64,000 nt of DNA from Bosea vaviloviae (GCF_001741865.1 NZ_CP017147.1:1479001-1543000); one strand, 5' to 3'. Counted from the first letter of the stretch, positions 1 to 8,774 are shown. Notes: generated from the sequence alone by a model not told the origin. Translations and numbers: made by a program.

Positions 1-521
1 ACCAGCACGCCCGATTCATCGGCCAGGATGACGTCGCCGGCCTTGACCGGAACATTGCCGCAGGAGATCGGCAGGTTCAGCGTGCCGCCGAGATTGTAGA
101 GCCGCGTCGTGATCGGCGACATGCCCCGGCACCACATCGGGAAATCGCTGTCCTCGATCTCGGTCAGGTCGGTGCAGGGCCCGTCGACAATCCCGCCGAT
201 CGCGCCCGCAGCCTTGGCCGCGACCGTGACGCCGCCGCCCCAGCAGGCATGCTTGTCGTCGCCGAGCCGGTCGACGACAAGGATGTCGCCGGGCCGCAGC
301 AGGCCGAGCGTGTGGTGCAGCAGGGTCGAATCCTGGCCGGGGATGGCGAGCGTCACGGCGGCGCCGGCAATGCGCTTGCCGCGCAGCAGCGGCTGGATAC
401 CGCGATCCATGAAGCCCCAATGCTGGGAATGGCCGATGGTCGCGGTTTCGACGCGCTGGAGCTTCTCGACGAGCGCGGCCGGCAGCTGCTCGGGCATGGG
501 GGCGATGCGGTAATCGGGCAT
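1..521 (-). CDS. RraA-like protein, 3' end beyond the left edge
   Basis: The frame opens at ATG 521 and runs off the left edge without a stop, so about 173 residues are visible. It matches the RraA/HMG-aldolase fold and is clearly homologous to the complete copy at 18478-19146: both have ATIGH near the N-terminus, a DTKHACWGG or DDKHACWGG segment and MWCRG(P/M)SPIT. RraA-fold proteins include oxaloacetate decarboxylases and 4-hydroxy-4-methyl-2-oxoglutarate aldolases, which bind substrate and metal through an Arg-Asp pair in DGxxRD. Here the segment reads VDGPCTDLTEI, so the Arg is Thr. It is the last visible gene of a minus-strand operon, 9 bp after the potC-type permease. The fold is secure, the reaction is not. 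Confidence 0.85.
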   Translation of the reverse strand, partial: MPDYRIAPMPEQLPAALVEKLQRVETATIGHSQHWGFMDRGIQPLLRGKRIAGAAVTLAIPGQDSTLLHHTLGLLRPGDILVVDRLGDDKHACWGGGVTVAAKAAGAIGGIVDGPCTDLTEIEDSDFPMWCRGMSPITTRLYNLGGTLNLPISCGNVPVKAGDVILADESGVL

Positions 522-530
522 GATGTTCTC

Positions 531-1319
531 CTATTTTCCAACGGCGCGCGCGACGCCGACAAGACGTTCCACGATGACGACGACGATCAGCGTCGCGACG
601 ATCAGCAAGACGGACAGGGCCGCGACCAGCGGGTCGGTACGACCCTCGACATAGCGCACCATCTCGACCGGCAAGGTCGCGGCGCGCGGTCCCGACAGGA
701 ACAGCGAGATCACGGTTTCGTCGAAGGACAAGAGGAAGGACAGGCAGGCGCAGGCGATCAGTCCCGGCGTCGCCAGCGGCAGGGTCACCCGCCAGACGAC
801 GCGCCAGGGTTTCGCACCGAGCGTTGCGGCGGCGGCCTCGATGTCGTCGGGCAAGGTCGCGAAGGCCGTCGTCATCATCCGGATCACGAAGGGCACGGTC
901 ACGGTCATGTGGCCGAGCACGAGGCCGGGCAGGGTCGCGGTCAAGCGCAGGGGCGTGAAGAACAGGAGCAGCGCAAGGCCCGTGATCAGGGTCGGCAGCA
1001 GCAGCGGCGCGAGGAAGAAATTGGTCAACGCGCCGCGCCAGCGGAACTGCCCCTTGTTCAGCGCGAGTGCCGCAGGCACGCCGAGCGCCAGCGAGAGCAG
1101 CGTGACCACGCAGGCGATCTGCACGCTGAGCCACAGCGCGGTCAGCAGCGGCGCGTTATGCGCGAGCTGGTTGAACCAGCGCAGCGAATAGCCGGAGGGC
1201 GGGAACAGGATGAAATTATCGGCGGAGAAGGCAAGCGCCACCACGATCGCGATCGGCGCCAGGATCAGCACATAGACGATCGCCGCAAGGCTGGAGAGAA
1301 CGCGTCCGGCGCCGTTCAT
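531..1319 (-). CDS. ABC transporter permease, PotC-type
   Basis: This is a 262-residue inner-membrane permease of the spermidine/putrescine/Fe(III)-type family, with about six hydrophobic segments. The EAA cytoplasmic loop, which docks to the ATPase, is visible as DIEAAAATLGAKPWRVVWRV. The start was set at ATG 1319 because it overlaps the stop of the upstream permease by 4 bp (ATGA); an upstream in-frame extension lacks permease character. It forms the heterodimer partner of the 1316-2158 permease and works with the ATPase at 2155-3210 and the binding protein at 3224-4282. The substrate is not evident. Confidence 0.92.
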   Translation of the reverse strand: MNGAGRVLSSLAAIVYVLILAPIAIVVALAFSADNFILFPPSGYSLRWFNQLAHNAPLLTALWLSVQIACVVTLLSLALGVPAALALNKGQFRWRGALTNFFLAPLLLPTLITGLALLLFFTPLRLTATLPGLVLGHMTVTVPFVIRMMTTAFATLPDDIEAAAATLGAKPWRVVWRVTLPLATPGLIACACLSFLLSFDETVISLFLSGPRAATLPVEMVRYVEGRTDPLVAALSVLLIVATLIVVVIVERLVGVARAVGK

Positions 1320-2158
1320 CGCTGCAATCCTCTTGCGGCGATGTTGGAGGCGACGAGCAGCAGCAGCAGAAGCACCAGCGTGTAGATCGCCAGCACCGAG
1401 GCTGTGGGCCAATTGGTGTTGGTCGTCGCCTGCTCGAAGATTTCCGTCGCCAGCACGAAGACGCGCCCGCCGCCGAGCAGCTTTGGCGTGATATAGGCCG
1501 ACATCGAGAGCACGAAGCCGAGGCCCGCCGCCAGCGCCAGCGCCGGCAGGCTGAGCGGCAGCGTCACGCGCCAGAAGGTGCGCGCCGGCGAGGCGCCCAG
1601 GCTGCGCGAGGCCTCTTCCAGCGTCCGGTCGAGCTGGCCGAAGCCCGCGAGCAGCGCCAGGATCATATAGGGCATGATGCTCTCGGCCAGGCCGATGGTG
1701 ACGCCGGTCCAGTTGAAGACGAGCTTGAGGGGCGTCGAGATCAGGCCGAGCGACTGGGCCAGCGTGTTGACGAGGCCGCGATCGCCCAGGATCGCGAGCC
1801 AGCCGAAGACGCGCACCACGCCCGAGATCAGCATCGGCATGATCGCGATCACAGCGAGCAACCCGCGAAAGCGCGAAGTGGTGCGGAACAGGAACAGCGC
1901 GACCGGGTAGGACAGCATCAGCGCAATCAGCGTCGCGCTGAGCGAGAGCCAGAGCGAGTTCAGCGTTAATTCGAAGGTGAAGCCGTCGCTGAAGACCTCC
2001 TGCGCGGTTTTCAGCGACCAGGCCTCGATCATTGCGCCGGTCGGGCCGGTTTCGTGGAAGGCGTTCCGGAACAGGCCGAGCGTCGGCCAGGCATAGACCG
2101 CGAGCACGAACAGCGCCGCGGGCAGGACCAGCAGCTTCAGGCGCGCCGTGCCGGTCAT
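1316..2158 (-). CDS. ABC transporter permease, PotB-type
   Basis: This 280-residue polytopic membrane protein is the first permease of the Pot-type importer. It begins with a hydrophobic helix (LLVLPAALFVLAVYAW) and carries the family loop TLEEASRSLGASPARTFWRV, followed by ITPKLLGGGRVFVLATEIFEQ, a stretch characteristic of PotB-like subunits. It overlaps the ATPase gene upstream by 4 bp and the PotC-type permease downstream by 4 bp, implying translational coupling. A paralogue with the same ITPKLLGGGRVF stretch lies at 15343-16227. Confidence 0.93.
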   Translation of the reverse strand: MTGTARLKLLVLPAALFVLAVYAWPTLGLFRNAFHETGPTGAMIEAWSLKTAQEVFSDGFTFELTLNSLWLSLSATLIALMLSYPVALFLFRTTSRFRGLLAVIAIMPMLISGVVRVFGWLAILGDRGLVNTLAQSLGLISTPLKLVFNWTGVTIGLAESIMPYMILALLAGFGQLDRTLEEASRSLGASPARTFWRVTLPLSLPALALAAGLGFVLSMSAYITPKLLGGGRVFVLATEIFEQATTNTNWPTASVLAIYTLVLLLLLLVASNIAARGLQR

Positions 2159-3210
2159 GGCGTCTCGCGGGCGAAGGATAAGGTGTCCCGCGCCTGCCAG
2201 ATCACCGCGACCTCGGCGCCCTCCGGCAAGGCAGCCGAGCCCGATTGCGTTTCGATCGTGAGCTGTCCGCCTGCCCCCTCGAGCAGAACCTCGACATGGT
2301 CGCCGACGAAGACGCTGCGCAGCACGCGGCCGGTCACGCGCGCCATGCCATCCGCAACGGGTTCGGAGACAGGCACGATCCGCATGCGTTGCGGCCGGAC
2401 GAACAGGTCGAACTCGCCGCTTGCCGGAGCCTTGACCGGCAGAGCCTGGCCCCAGAGCACGGCGTGGCCTTCAGCATTGCGCGTCGCCGGCAGCGCATTG
2501 GCGCGGCCGACGAATTCGGCGACGAAGCGGGTCGCCGGGCGCTCATAGATATCCTCGGGCGAGCCGATCTGCGCGATCCGCCCGCGATTCATCACCGCGA
2601 TCCGGTCGCACATCGTCAAGGCCTCGACCTGGTCATGCGTGACGAACAGTGTGGTGATCCCGAGCGAGCGCTGAATCGAGCGGATCTCGTGGCGCATCGT
2701 GTCGCGCAGCTTGGCGTCGAGATTGGAGAGCGATTCGTCGAGCAGGAGCACGGCGGGCCGGATCACCAATGCGCGCGCCAGCGCCACGCGCTGCTGCTGC
2801 CCGCCTGAAAGTTCGCGCGGCCGCCGCCCGTCAAGGCCCGCCAATCGCACCAGTGCCAGCGCTTCCGTGACTTGCCGCGCGATCTCCGCCTTGTTGACGC
2901 CGCGCTCCTCCAGGCCGAAGCCGACATTGCGCGCGACGGAGAGGTGCGGAAACAGCGCATAGGACTGGAAGACATAGCCCATATTGCGCCGATGCGCCGG
3001 CAGCCGCGTGATCTCGGTCCCGTCGAGGTGGATCGCGCCGCGATCGGGGTCGACCAGCCCCGCCAGCATGCGCAAGGTCGTGGTCTTGCCGCAGCCGGAG
3101 GGGCCGAGCAGCGCGACGGCCTCTCCTTGCTCGACGGAGAGCGAGACGTCGTCAACCGCGACGGAATCGCGATAGCGCTTCTGCAGGCCGGAGAGTTCGA
3201 GATAGCTCAT
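2155..3210 (-). CDS. ABC transporter ATP-binding protein, PotA-type
   Basis: This 351-residue cytoplasmic ATPase has Walker A GPSGCGKT at about residues 36-43, a Q-loop in [10 protein letters not shown], signature LSGGQQQR, Walker B and a D-loop (LLLDESLSNLD), an H-loop FVTHDQ and a C-terminal TOBE-type regulatory domain. One small oddity is DES in place of the usual DEP after Walker B; the paralogue at 16224-17321 has DEP. It energises the Pot-type importer of this operon. The permease gene downstream overlaps by 4 bp, and the binding-protein gene ends 13 bp upstream. Confidence 0.95.
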   Translation of the reverse strand: MSYLELSGLQKRYRDSVAVDDVSLSVEQGEAVALLGPSGCGKTTTLRMLAGLVDPDRGAIHLDGTEITRLPAHRRNMGYVFQSYALFPHLSVARNVGFGLEERGVNKAEIARQVTEALALVRLAGLDGRRPRELSGGQQQRVALARALVIRPAVLLLDESLSNLDAKLRDTMRHEIRSIQRSLGITTLFVTHDQVEALTMCDRIAVMNRGRIAQIGSPEDIYERPATRFVAEFVGRANALPATRNAEGHAVLWGQALPVKAPASGEFDLFVRPQRMRIVPVSEPVADGMARVTGRVLRSVFVGDHVEVLLEGAGGQLTIETQSGSAALPEGAEVAVIWQARDTLSFARETP

Positions 3211-3223
3211 TGGGTGGTTCTGC

Positions 3224-4282
3224 TCACCGTGCCGCCGCGATCACTTCGCGCCGCCAGCGGTTGTTCCACTGGTCGCGCACCTTGAGCACGTCGTTCCAGT
3301 CGAGCCCGATCATGCGGGCGCGGCTTTCCGGCGCGGCGGCGGTGCGAGCGATCGCCTTGGGGTCGATCGCGGCCTGGGCGTTGGTCGGCGCGTAGAACAT
3401 GCGCTCGGTGAAGGCCTTCTGCGCGGCTTGCGACAGGGCGTAATTGATGAAGGCGGCTGCGGCCGCGCGGTTCTTCGAGCCGGCGGTCAGGTTGATCGTG
3501 TTGATCTGGAAGACCGAGCCCTCCGGCGGCAGCAAGGCAGCGATCTTGCCGCCGGTCTGGTCGGCATAGAGCTGCGAGCGCGCATTCCAGCCGGTGGCGA
3601 CCTTCACCACGCCGTTGAGGATCAGCGAGTAGCCGTCGGGATTGGGCTCGAAGGTGTTCACGGAAGGCGCGAGTTCGCGCAGCTTCTTGATCGCGCCATC
3701 GATCGATTTGCGATAGTCGCCGCCGGTCATCTTCTCGACCATCGCGGTCAGCGCCAGGCCCTGGATATTGGGCGGGGCAGAGATCGCGAGCTGGCCCTTG
3801 AGGTCGGGCCGCCAGAGATCGGCGAGCGTCGTGAGCGGCGGCTTGAGGTTCTGGGTGTCGTAGACCAGCACGAGATGGTCGAAGGTCACGGCTGGGCCGT
3901 ATTCGCCGCCGGCGGCCCGCGCCTCGGGCAGGAGCTCGTTCAGCACCGGGAATTCCGCCGGCGTCAGCTTCTCGAACAGGCCCTCGCTGTTGCCGATGCT
4001 CGAGGTCGTCACATCCATGATCGCGACGTCGATCTGCGGGTCGGCCTTCTGGGCGCGCACGCTGCCGACCATCTGGGCCGAGGTGCCGCCGGGGGCGAAG
4101 TTCACCTTGATGCCGGGAAAGGCCTGCTGGAACGGCTCGATCACGGTCTTGGTGTAATTGTCCTGGAAGATGCCGCTATAGGACATCAGCGTGATCGAGC
4201 CGCTGAGGCCCTGCGCCCGGACGATCGCGGGGGCGGCGATGCTGGCAAGGCCGGCCTGGATGACGAGACGCCGTGTCGGCAT
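3224..4282 (-). CDS. ABC transporter substrate-binding protein, PotD/Fe-type
   Basis: This is a 352-residue periplasmic binding protein. The N-terminus (MPTRRLVIQAG, hydrophobic stretch, AIVRAQ) is a twin-arginine-like signal peptide with a likely cleavage after the AQ region. The body matches the extracellular solute-binding family 1 (PotD-like). It is a paralogue of 17361-18407, sharing for example VFQINTIN, MFYAPTNA and GWNAR. An AGGAGGT-like ribosome-binding site precedes ATG 4282, and a perfect hairpin at 4311-4332 lies just upstream. The ligand is unknown; the company of creatininase and RraA-like genes suggests a small organic nitrogen compound, but this is inference. Confidence 0.92.
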   Translation of the reverse strand: MPTRRLVIQAGLASIAAPAIVRAQGLSGSITLMSYSGIFQDNYTKTVIEPFQQAFPGIKVNFAPGGTSAQMVGSVRAQKADPQIDVAIMDVTTSSIGNSEGLFEKLTPAEFPVLNELLPEARAAGGEYGPAVTFDHLVLVYDTQNLKPPLTTLADLWRPDLKGQLAISAPPNIQGLALTAMVEKMTGGDYRKSIDGAIKKLRELAPSVNTFEPNPDGYSLILNGVVKVATGWNARSQLYADQTGGKIAALLPPEGSVFQINTINLTAGSKNRAAAAAFINYALSQAAQKAFTERMFYAPTNAQAAIDPKAIARTAAAPESRARMIGLDWNDVLKVRDQWNNRWRREVIAAAR

Positions 4283-4310
4283 GGGGACACCTCCTGCAGG
4301 GATTGTTGGC

Positions 4311-4332
4311 CGGCGGCGCCGATGCGCCGCCG
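4311..4332 (-). other. Intercistronic hairpin before the PotD-type gene
   Basis: This is a perfect 9-bp GC-rich inverted repeat with a 4-base loop (arms 4311-4319 and 4324-4332). It lies in the 71-bp gap between the creatininase-family gene and the binding-protein gene. It would form a stable mRNA hairpin just upstream of the binding-protein ribosome-binding site. Possible roles are an attenuator or a processing and stability element that raises binding-protein output. It has no following T-run, so it is not a classic terminator. Confidence 0.55.
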
Positions 4333-4353
4333 ATCCTCATCGGAAACGGAAGC

Positions 4354-5178
4354 TCAGGCTTCGATCTTGCTGGCGAAATGCGCGATGAAGCGGGCGCAGA
4401 TCTCGGTCAGCTTCTCGGTCAGCGCTGCCCCGGTCTCGGCCGAGCACAGCTTGGGATCGCCCTTGGCGACGCCGAGATTGTAGACCTCGTCATATTCATT
4501 GGGCATCGCCACTTCCGCGCCCTCGAAGCTTGCGGTGCCGAGCCCGGTGAAGGGCAGGTCGAGGATGGGGTCACGCTTCAGCGGCTTGCCCTCCGGGATC
4601 AAATCCTTGCGGATCAATTCGGGGAAGAGATGCAGGCCGATCGAGGTCAGCGGGTCGGCGCCATGGCCGGAGACGGCGGCCGCCTTCTCGGCGCCAACGA
4701 TCGAGGGCAGCAGGCCGTAGCCGATGCGCCAGAGATAGAGGCTCGGCAGCACGATCTGCTCGCGCAGATAGAGCTCGCGCGCGACCTCGCCGATCGGCCC
4801 GACATTGCCGCCATGGCCGTTGATCACGATGATGCGGGTCAGGCCGTTGCGATGCAGGCTGTCGACCATCTCGGCGATGACGGTGGTCAGCGTCGCCTGC
4901 GAGATCGCGATGCCGCCGGTCATCGAGCCGAACCAGTCGGCGCCGCCGAAGGGCAGGACGGGGGCGACGAGCGTGCGCGTGCCGGCCTTGGTGGCGCGGA
5001 TGGCGGCGAGCTCGGCGATCTTTTCGGCCAGCAGATAATCGCCCATCGGCGCATGCGGGCCCTGATCCTCATGGCTGCCCATCGGCAGCAGGATCACGGG
5101 ATTCGTCTTCAGGATCTCCCGGGCTTCGCCGCCGGAGATCGTGCCCATATGGACGAGCGGATCGGTCTTTGCAGCCAT
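4354..5178 (-). CDS. Creatininase-family amidohydrolase
   Basis: This 274-residue protein belongs to the creatininase (creatinine amidohydrolase) family, which are metal-dependent hydrolases of cyclic amides. The metal-binding segment near residues 34-46 reads GSHEDQGPHAPMGD, and the later INGHGGNVG segment matches the second ligand region. The family consensus is close to EQHGPHLP; here the first ligand pair is E-D-Q, so the expected His is Gln while the Asp of MGD is kept. It may therefore be a distinct amidase rather than a true creatininase. It sits between a Dpp-type permease gene and a Pot-type importer on the same strand. Confidence 0.82.
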   Translation of the reverse strand: MAAKTDPLVHMGTISGGEAREILKTNPVILLPMGSHEDQGPHAPMGDYLLAEKIAELAAIRATKAGTRTLVAPVLPFGGADWFGSMTGGIAISQATLTTVIAEMVDSLHRNGLTRIIVINGHGGNVGPIGEVARELYLREQIVLPSLYLWRIGYGLLPSIVGAEKAAAVSGHGADPLTSIGLHLFPELIRKDLIPEGKPLKRDPILDLPFTGLGTASFEGAEVAMPNEYDEVYNLGVAKGDPKLCSAETGAALTEKLTEICARFIAHFASKIEA

Positions 5179-5225
5179 GGGTCAGGTTCCTGTGTCGAGG
5201 CTGGTGGTAAAGAGGTCCCGGCGGG

Positions 5226-6029
5226 TCAACGTCCCGACGTGCGTGGATCGACAGCGTCGCGCAGCGCGTCGCAGAGCAGGTTCATCGCGAGGATCGTCAG
5301 CGTCAGCGCGGCGCAGGGCCAGACCAGGAGCAGCGGAGCCTGCTCCATAGTGGCGCGCGCGCCCCGGATCATCAGCCCCCAGGACGGGGCCGGCGGCACG
5401 ACGCCGAGACCCAGGAAGGACAGGCCGCTCTCGAGCACCACGGCGGCGGCGACCGCCAGCGACAACTGCACAAGGATCGGTCCGGCGATGTTGGGCAGCA
5501 CCGTGCGCAGCAGGATGTACCAGGTGCGCCCGCCGAGCGCGCGCGTCGCCTCGACATAGTCGCGCCCGCGCACCGAGAGCACCTCGGAATAGGTCACGCG
5601 CGCAAAGCCCGGCAGATACAGCACGGAGAGGACGAGGATCAGCGTCGCCGCGCCCGGTCCGAGCAAGGTCACCACGAGCAGCGCCAGCAGTACCGGCGGG
5701 AAGCACAGGATGATGTCCATGCTGCGCACCGACAGGAAGGCGGCGGTGCCGCGCGACCAGCCGCCGATCAGGCCGAGCACGACGCCGATGAAGCCTGCCG
5801 TCAGCGCCGAGGCGAAGGCGACGCCCAGACTGGTGCGGGCGCCCCAGATCAGGCGGGAGAGCACGTCGCGGCCGAATTCGTCGCGGCCGAGCCAGGAGGT
5901 CGCGGTCGGCGCAGCCAATCGCCGGGCGATGTCCTGCCGCACCGGATCAGGCAGGCCGAGCACGGGCGCGGCGATGGCGATGAGGAGGATCAGCGCGACG
6001 AAGGCGCCGGGGAACCAGAGCCGCTTCAT
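5226..6029 (-). CDS. ABC transporter permease, DppC-type
   Basis: This 267-residue permease is of the dipeptide/oligopeptide/nickel family. The N-terminal helix is followed by the WLGRDEFGRDVLSRLIWGARTSL segment diagnostic of DppC/OppC subunits, then about five more helices with the coupling loop YVEATRALGGRTWYILLRTVLPN. It overlaps the DppB-type gene by 4 bp. No DppD/DppF ATPases are encoded in this operon. Confidence 0.93.
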   Translation of the reverse strand: MKRLWFPGAFVALILLIAIAAPVLGLPDPVRQDIARRLAAPTATSWLGRDEFGRDVLSRLIWGARTSLGVAFASALTAGFIGVVLGLIGGWSRGTAAFLSVRSMDIILCFPPVLLALLVVTLLGPGAATLILVLSVLYLPGFARVTYSEVLSVRGRDYVEATRALGGRTWYILLRTVLPNIAGPILVQLSLAVAAAVVLESGLSFLGLGVVPPAPSWGLMIRGARATMEQAPLLLVWPCAALTLTILAMNLLCDALRDAVDPRTSGR

Positions 6030-6982
6030 GGTGCGCTGACCCGGGGATCGAGGAGGGCGTGGATCAGTTCCACGATCAGGTTGATCAGCAGGAACAGCAC
6101 CGAGATCGTCAGGACGATGCCGACCACCATCGGGTAGTCGCGCGCCTCGACCGCGCGCAGCAGCGGCGTCGAGAGGCCTGGCCAGTTGAAGACGTATTCG
6201 ACCAGAACGGTGCCTCCCAGCAAGGTGCCCATCTGCAGGCCGAGCACGGTGACGACGGGGTTCAGCGCGTTGCGCAGCACATGGACGAAGAGCACGCGTC
6301 CGGGTGCTAGGCCCTTGGCGCGCGCGGTGCGAACATAGTCATTGGCCAGCGCGTCGAGCATCGAGGCCCGCGTCATCCGGAACAGCACGGCTGCCAGCCC
6401 CTTGCCGATGGCGATCGCCGGCAGGGTCAGGAGCTTGAGATGCAGGACGGGGTCCTGCGTCAGCGGCGTGAAGCCACCGGCCGGCATCAATCGCAGGGTC
6501 TGCGCGAACAGCAGCACGAGCAGCGTGCCGACCACGAAGACCGGTATCGCCAGCAGCAGGGCGGTGACGCCGGACGCGATCCGGTCGAACCGGCCGCCGC
6601 GATGCAGCGCCGCATAGACGCCGGCCGGCACGCCGATCGCGATCGCAAGCAGCGTCCCGGCGAAGATCAGCTCCAGCGTGCGCGGCAGCCTGAGCGCGAT
6701 CTCGCTCAGCACCGGATAATCGTCGACGAGCGAATTGCCGAGATCGGCCCGGAGCAAGCCGGCGAGAAAGCTGCCATATTGCACCAGGATGGGCTGGTTG
6801 AGGCCAAGCTTCTCACGCAGTTCCGCGACGGTTGCGGGGTCGGGCGAAGTGCCGCCGGTCGAAAGCAGGAGCTCAGCGGGATCTCCCGGCACCATGTGCA
6901 GCGCCATGAAGACGATCGTCGCGACGATCCAGGCCAGGACCAGCGCGATCAGGATGCGGTGTGCGAACCAGATCGCGCTCAT
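6026..6982 (-). CDS. ABC transporter permease, DppB-type
   Basis: This 318-residue permease is the partner of 5226-6029. It has the DppB hallmarks: an N-terminal helix followed by the VPGDPAELLL stretch and REKLGLNQPILVQYGSFL, and a C-terminal coupling loop YVRTARAKGLAPGRVLFVHVLRNALNPVVT. The start was set at ATG 6982 because it overlaps the upstream binding-protein stop by 4 bp; a longer open frame extending upstream has no permease character. Confidence 0.93.
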   Translation of the reverse strand: MSAIWFAHRILIALVLAWIVATIVFMALHMVPGDPAELLLSTGGTSPDPATVAELREKLGLNQPILVQYGSFLAGLLRADLGNSLVDDYPVLSEIALRLPRTLELIFAGTLLAIAIGVPAGVYAALHRGGRFDRIASGVTALLLAIPVFVVGTLLVLLFAQTLRLMPAGGFTPLTQDPVLHLKLLTLPAIAIGKGLAAVLFRMTRASMLDALANDYVRTARAKGLAPGRVLFVHVLRNALNPVVTVLGLQMGTLLGGTVLVEYVFNWPGLSTPLLRAVEARDYPMVVGIVLTISVLFLLINLIVELIHALLDPRVSAP

Positions 6983-8511
6983 CCGAAGAAGGTCTCTTCG
7001 AGCATGCCGCCGGACGACGTCGTCAGCGCGCCAGGCAGGTTGGTGAAGCCCTTGACGCCCTTGTCCATGCCATAGCCCTGTTCGCGCCAGGCAAGACCGA
7101 CGAGCGGCACCTCCTCCAAGGCCGCACGCTGCATCTCCTTGTAGATCTCGACGCGCTTGCTCTGGTCGAACTCGGCGCGGCCCTTCGCCAGGGCGGCGAC
7201 GGTGCGCGGCGCATCGACCTTGAAGGAGCGGCCATGGGTCGGCGAGAGCGAGGTGTCGAGCACCACGGTCAATCCGTCGGGATCGTTGTTGTCGGCGGAG
7301 ACGCCGTGGATCGCCATGTCGTACTGGCCGCGCGAGCCTCTGGAGACGCGGGTCGACCAGTCCGGCAGTTGCAGCTCGCATTGGATGCCGATCGCCGCCA
7401 GATGCTGCTGCACGACCTCGGCGGTGTCCTTGTGCATGCCGAACTGCGCGGTTGAGAGCAGCGTCGTCTGGAAGCCGCTGGCATAGCCTGCTTCAGTCAG
7501 CAGCGCCTTGGCCCGGGCGGGGTCGTAGTTCCAGCCATGCGCCAGCTCCTTGTCGTACCAGGGCGTGCCCTCGACGATCGGCAGGCCTTCGAGCGGCTTG
7601 CCGCGGCCGAAGAAGGCGACCTTGACGATGTCCTCGCGCCTGATCGCGTGGGCGACGGCGCGGCGCACGCGCGCATCGTTGAAGGGCGGCTTCGTACCGT
7701 TGAAGAGCACGTCCATGAACGGCCCTTCGACGGTATCGAGCTTGAGGCGCGGGTCGGCCTCGACTGCGGCCATGGACTGCCACGGCACATATTCGATCAT
7801 GTCGACATCGCCGGACTGCAGCGCGGCGTTGCGCAGGTTCTCGTCGGCATAGACGATGAACTTGATGCCCTTCAGCTTGGGGAAGCCGGGCTTGTAGAAC
7901 TTCTCGAAGGCCACGAGGCTGAGCGAGGTGCCGCGCTCCTGTCCGACGAGCCGGAAGGGGCCAGCGCCGATCGGCTCGTTTGCCGCCGAGTTCCGCCAGA
8001 TGATGAAGGTGTTGTAGTTGGCAAACCAGGTCGGCAGCGTCGCCTGGGGTTCCTTGGTGACGATGCGGATGCTGCGCGGGTCAGGGATTTCGACCCGCTC
8101 GATGCCCTGGAACTGGGAGCGCATATAGGCCGTCGATTTCTCGCCGGCGATCTGCTCGATCGACCACTTCACGTCCTCGGCGGTGACCGGCTCGCCATTA
8201 TGGAACAGGCAGCCCTGGCGCAGCTTGAAGACCCAGGCGCCGCCCCCGTCGATCGACCAGGACTCCGCCAGTTCGCCGCGCAATTCGCCCTTGCTGTCAT
8301 AGGTGACCAGGCTGCGATGCGTCAGCATCTTGACCGTGCCGGCCGAAGCGCCGGTCGAGACCCAGGGCTGCAGGTTCGGCGGAAAGGCCGAGAGGCCGAA
8401 GCGGAGAATGCCGTTGGCGCGCTGCGCCGCCGCGGGCCGGGAGAGGAGAGGCGATGCCAGCAGCGGGGCTGCGAGGCCTGCTCCAAGGACGGTGCGGCGG
8501 GAGATCGTCAT
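6979..8511 (-). CDS. ABC transporter substrate-binding protein, DppA-type
   Basis: This 510-residue periplasmic binding protein belongs to family 5 (peptide/nickel). A twin-arginine signal peptide (ISRRTVLGAG...AAAQ) begins at ATG 8511; an upstream in-frame methionine would add 37 residues that mask the signal, so it was rejected. Family features include the FKLRQGCLFHNGEPVTAEDVKWS segment. It is the first gene of the long minus-strand operon and overlaps dppB by 4 bp. The substrate may be a peptide, or an opine- or lactam-like compound given the downstream hydrolase; this is inferred from context only. Confidence 0.92.
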   Translation of the reverse strand: MTISRRTVLGAGLAAPLLASPLLSRPAAAQRANGILRFGLSAFPPNLQPWVSTGASAGTVKMLTHRSLVTYDSKGELRGELAESWSIDGGGAWVFKLRQGCLFHNGEPVTAEDVKWSIEQIAGEKSTAYMRSQFQGIERVEIPDPRSIRIVTKEPQATLPTWFANYNTFIIWRNSAANEPIGAGPFRLVGQERGTSLSLVAFEKFYKPGFPKLKGIKFIVYADENLRNAALQSGDVDMIEYVPWQSMAAVEADPRLKLDTVEGPFMDVLFNGTKPPFNDARVRRAVAHAIRREDIVKVAFFGRGKPLEGLPIVEGTPWYDKELAHGWNYDPARAKALLTEAGYASGFQTTLLSTAQFGMHKDTAEVVQQHLAAIGIQCELQLPDWSTRVSRGSRGQYDMAIHGVSADNNDPDGLTVVLDTSLSPTHGRSFKVDAPRTVAALAKGRAEFDQSKRVEIYKEMQRAALEEVPLVGLAWREQGYGMDKGVKGFTNLPGALTTSSGGMLEETFFG

Positions 8512-8693
8512 GCGCTGATCCTTTGCTTGGGGCCGCATTCGGCGCCGGTTTCGGGCGTCGCCGCGCTGAGCAAGAAAAGCGCCATCATGGTGCGGTGCGC
8601 CCGGCGGCCCGAGCGAGCACATCCTGCGCCAGTCCAGGCTGTGCGCAAGCCTCTATTCGATCTTTCCGCTCGTCGTGCAATTTCATGATGCCT

Positions 8694-8705
8694 CATGTAT
8701 ACGTG
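8694..8705. promoter_or_regulatory. Palindromic operator candidate in the dppA/gntR divergent region
   Basis: A 12-bp near-palindrome (catgtatacgtg, 10 of 12 positions symmetric) lies in the 263-bp region between the divergent binding-protein gene (start 8511) and the GntR gene (start 8775). Its GTATAC core with outer A/T bases resembles the short symmetric sites bound by FCD-type GntR regulators. Autoregulation by the adjacent GntR is inferred. No other clear element is visible in this region. Confidence 0.45.
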
Positions 8706-8774
8706 GCGGATGTTTTGATGTCTACGACCCCGCTCGCTATGAAACGCGGTCGCACGCTGCAAACGGATGGAAAC

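Noticed and set aside
2155..3210. DES instead of DEP after Walker B in the first PotA-type ATPase, considered as an inactivating change
   Set aside because: The catalytic Glu and all other motifs are present; the Pro is not catalytic, so this is noted only as a minor variation.
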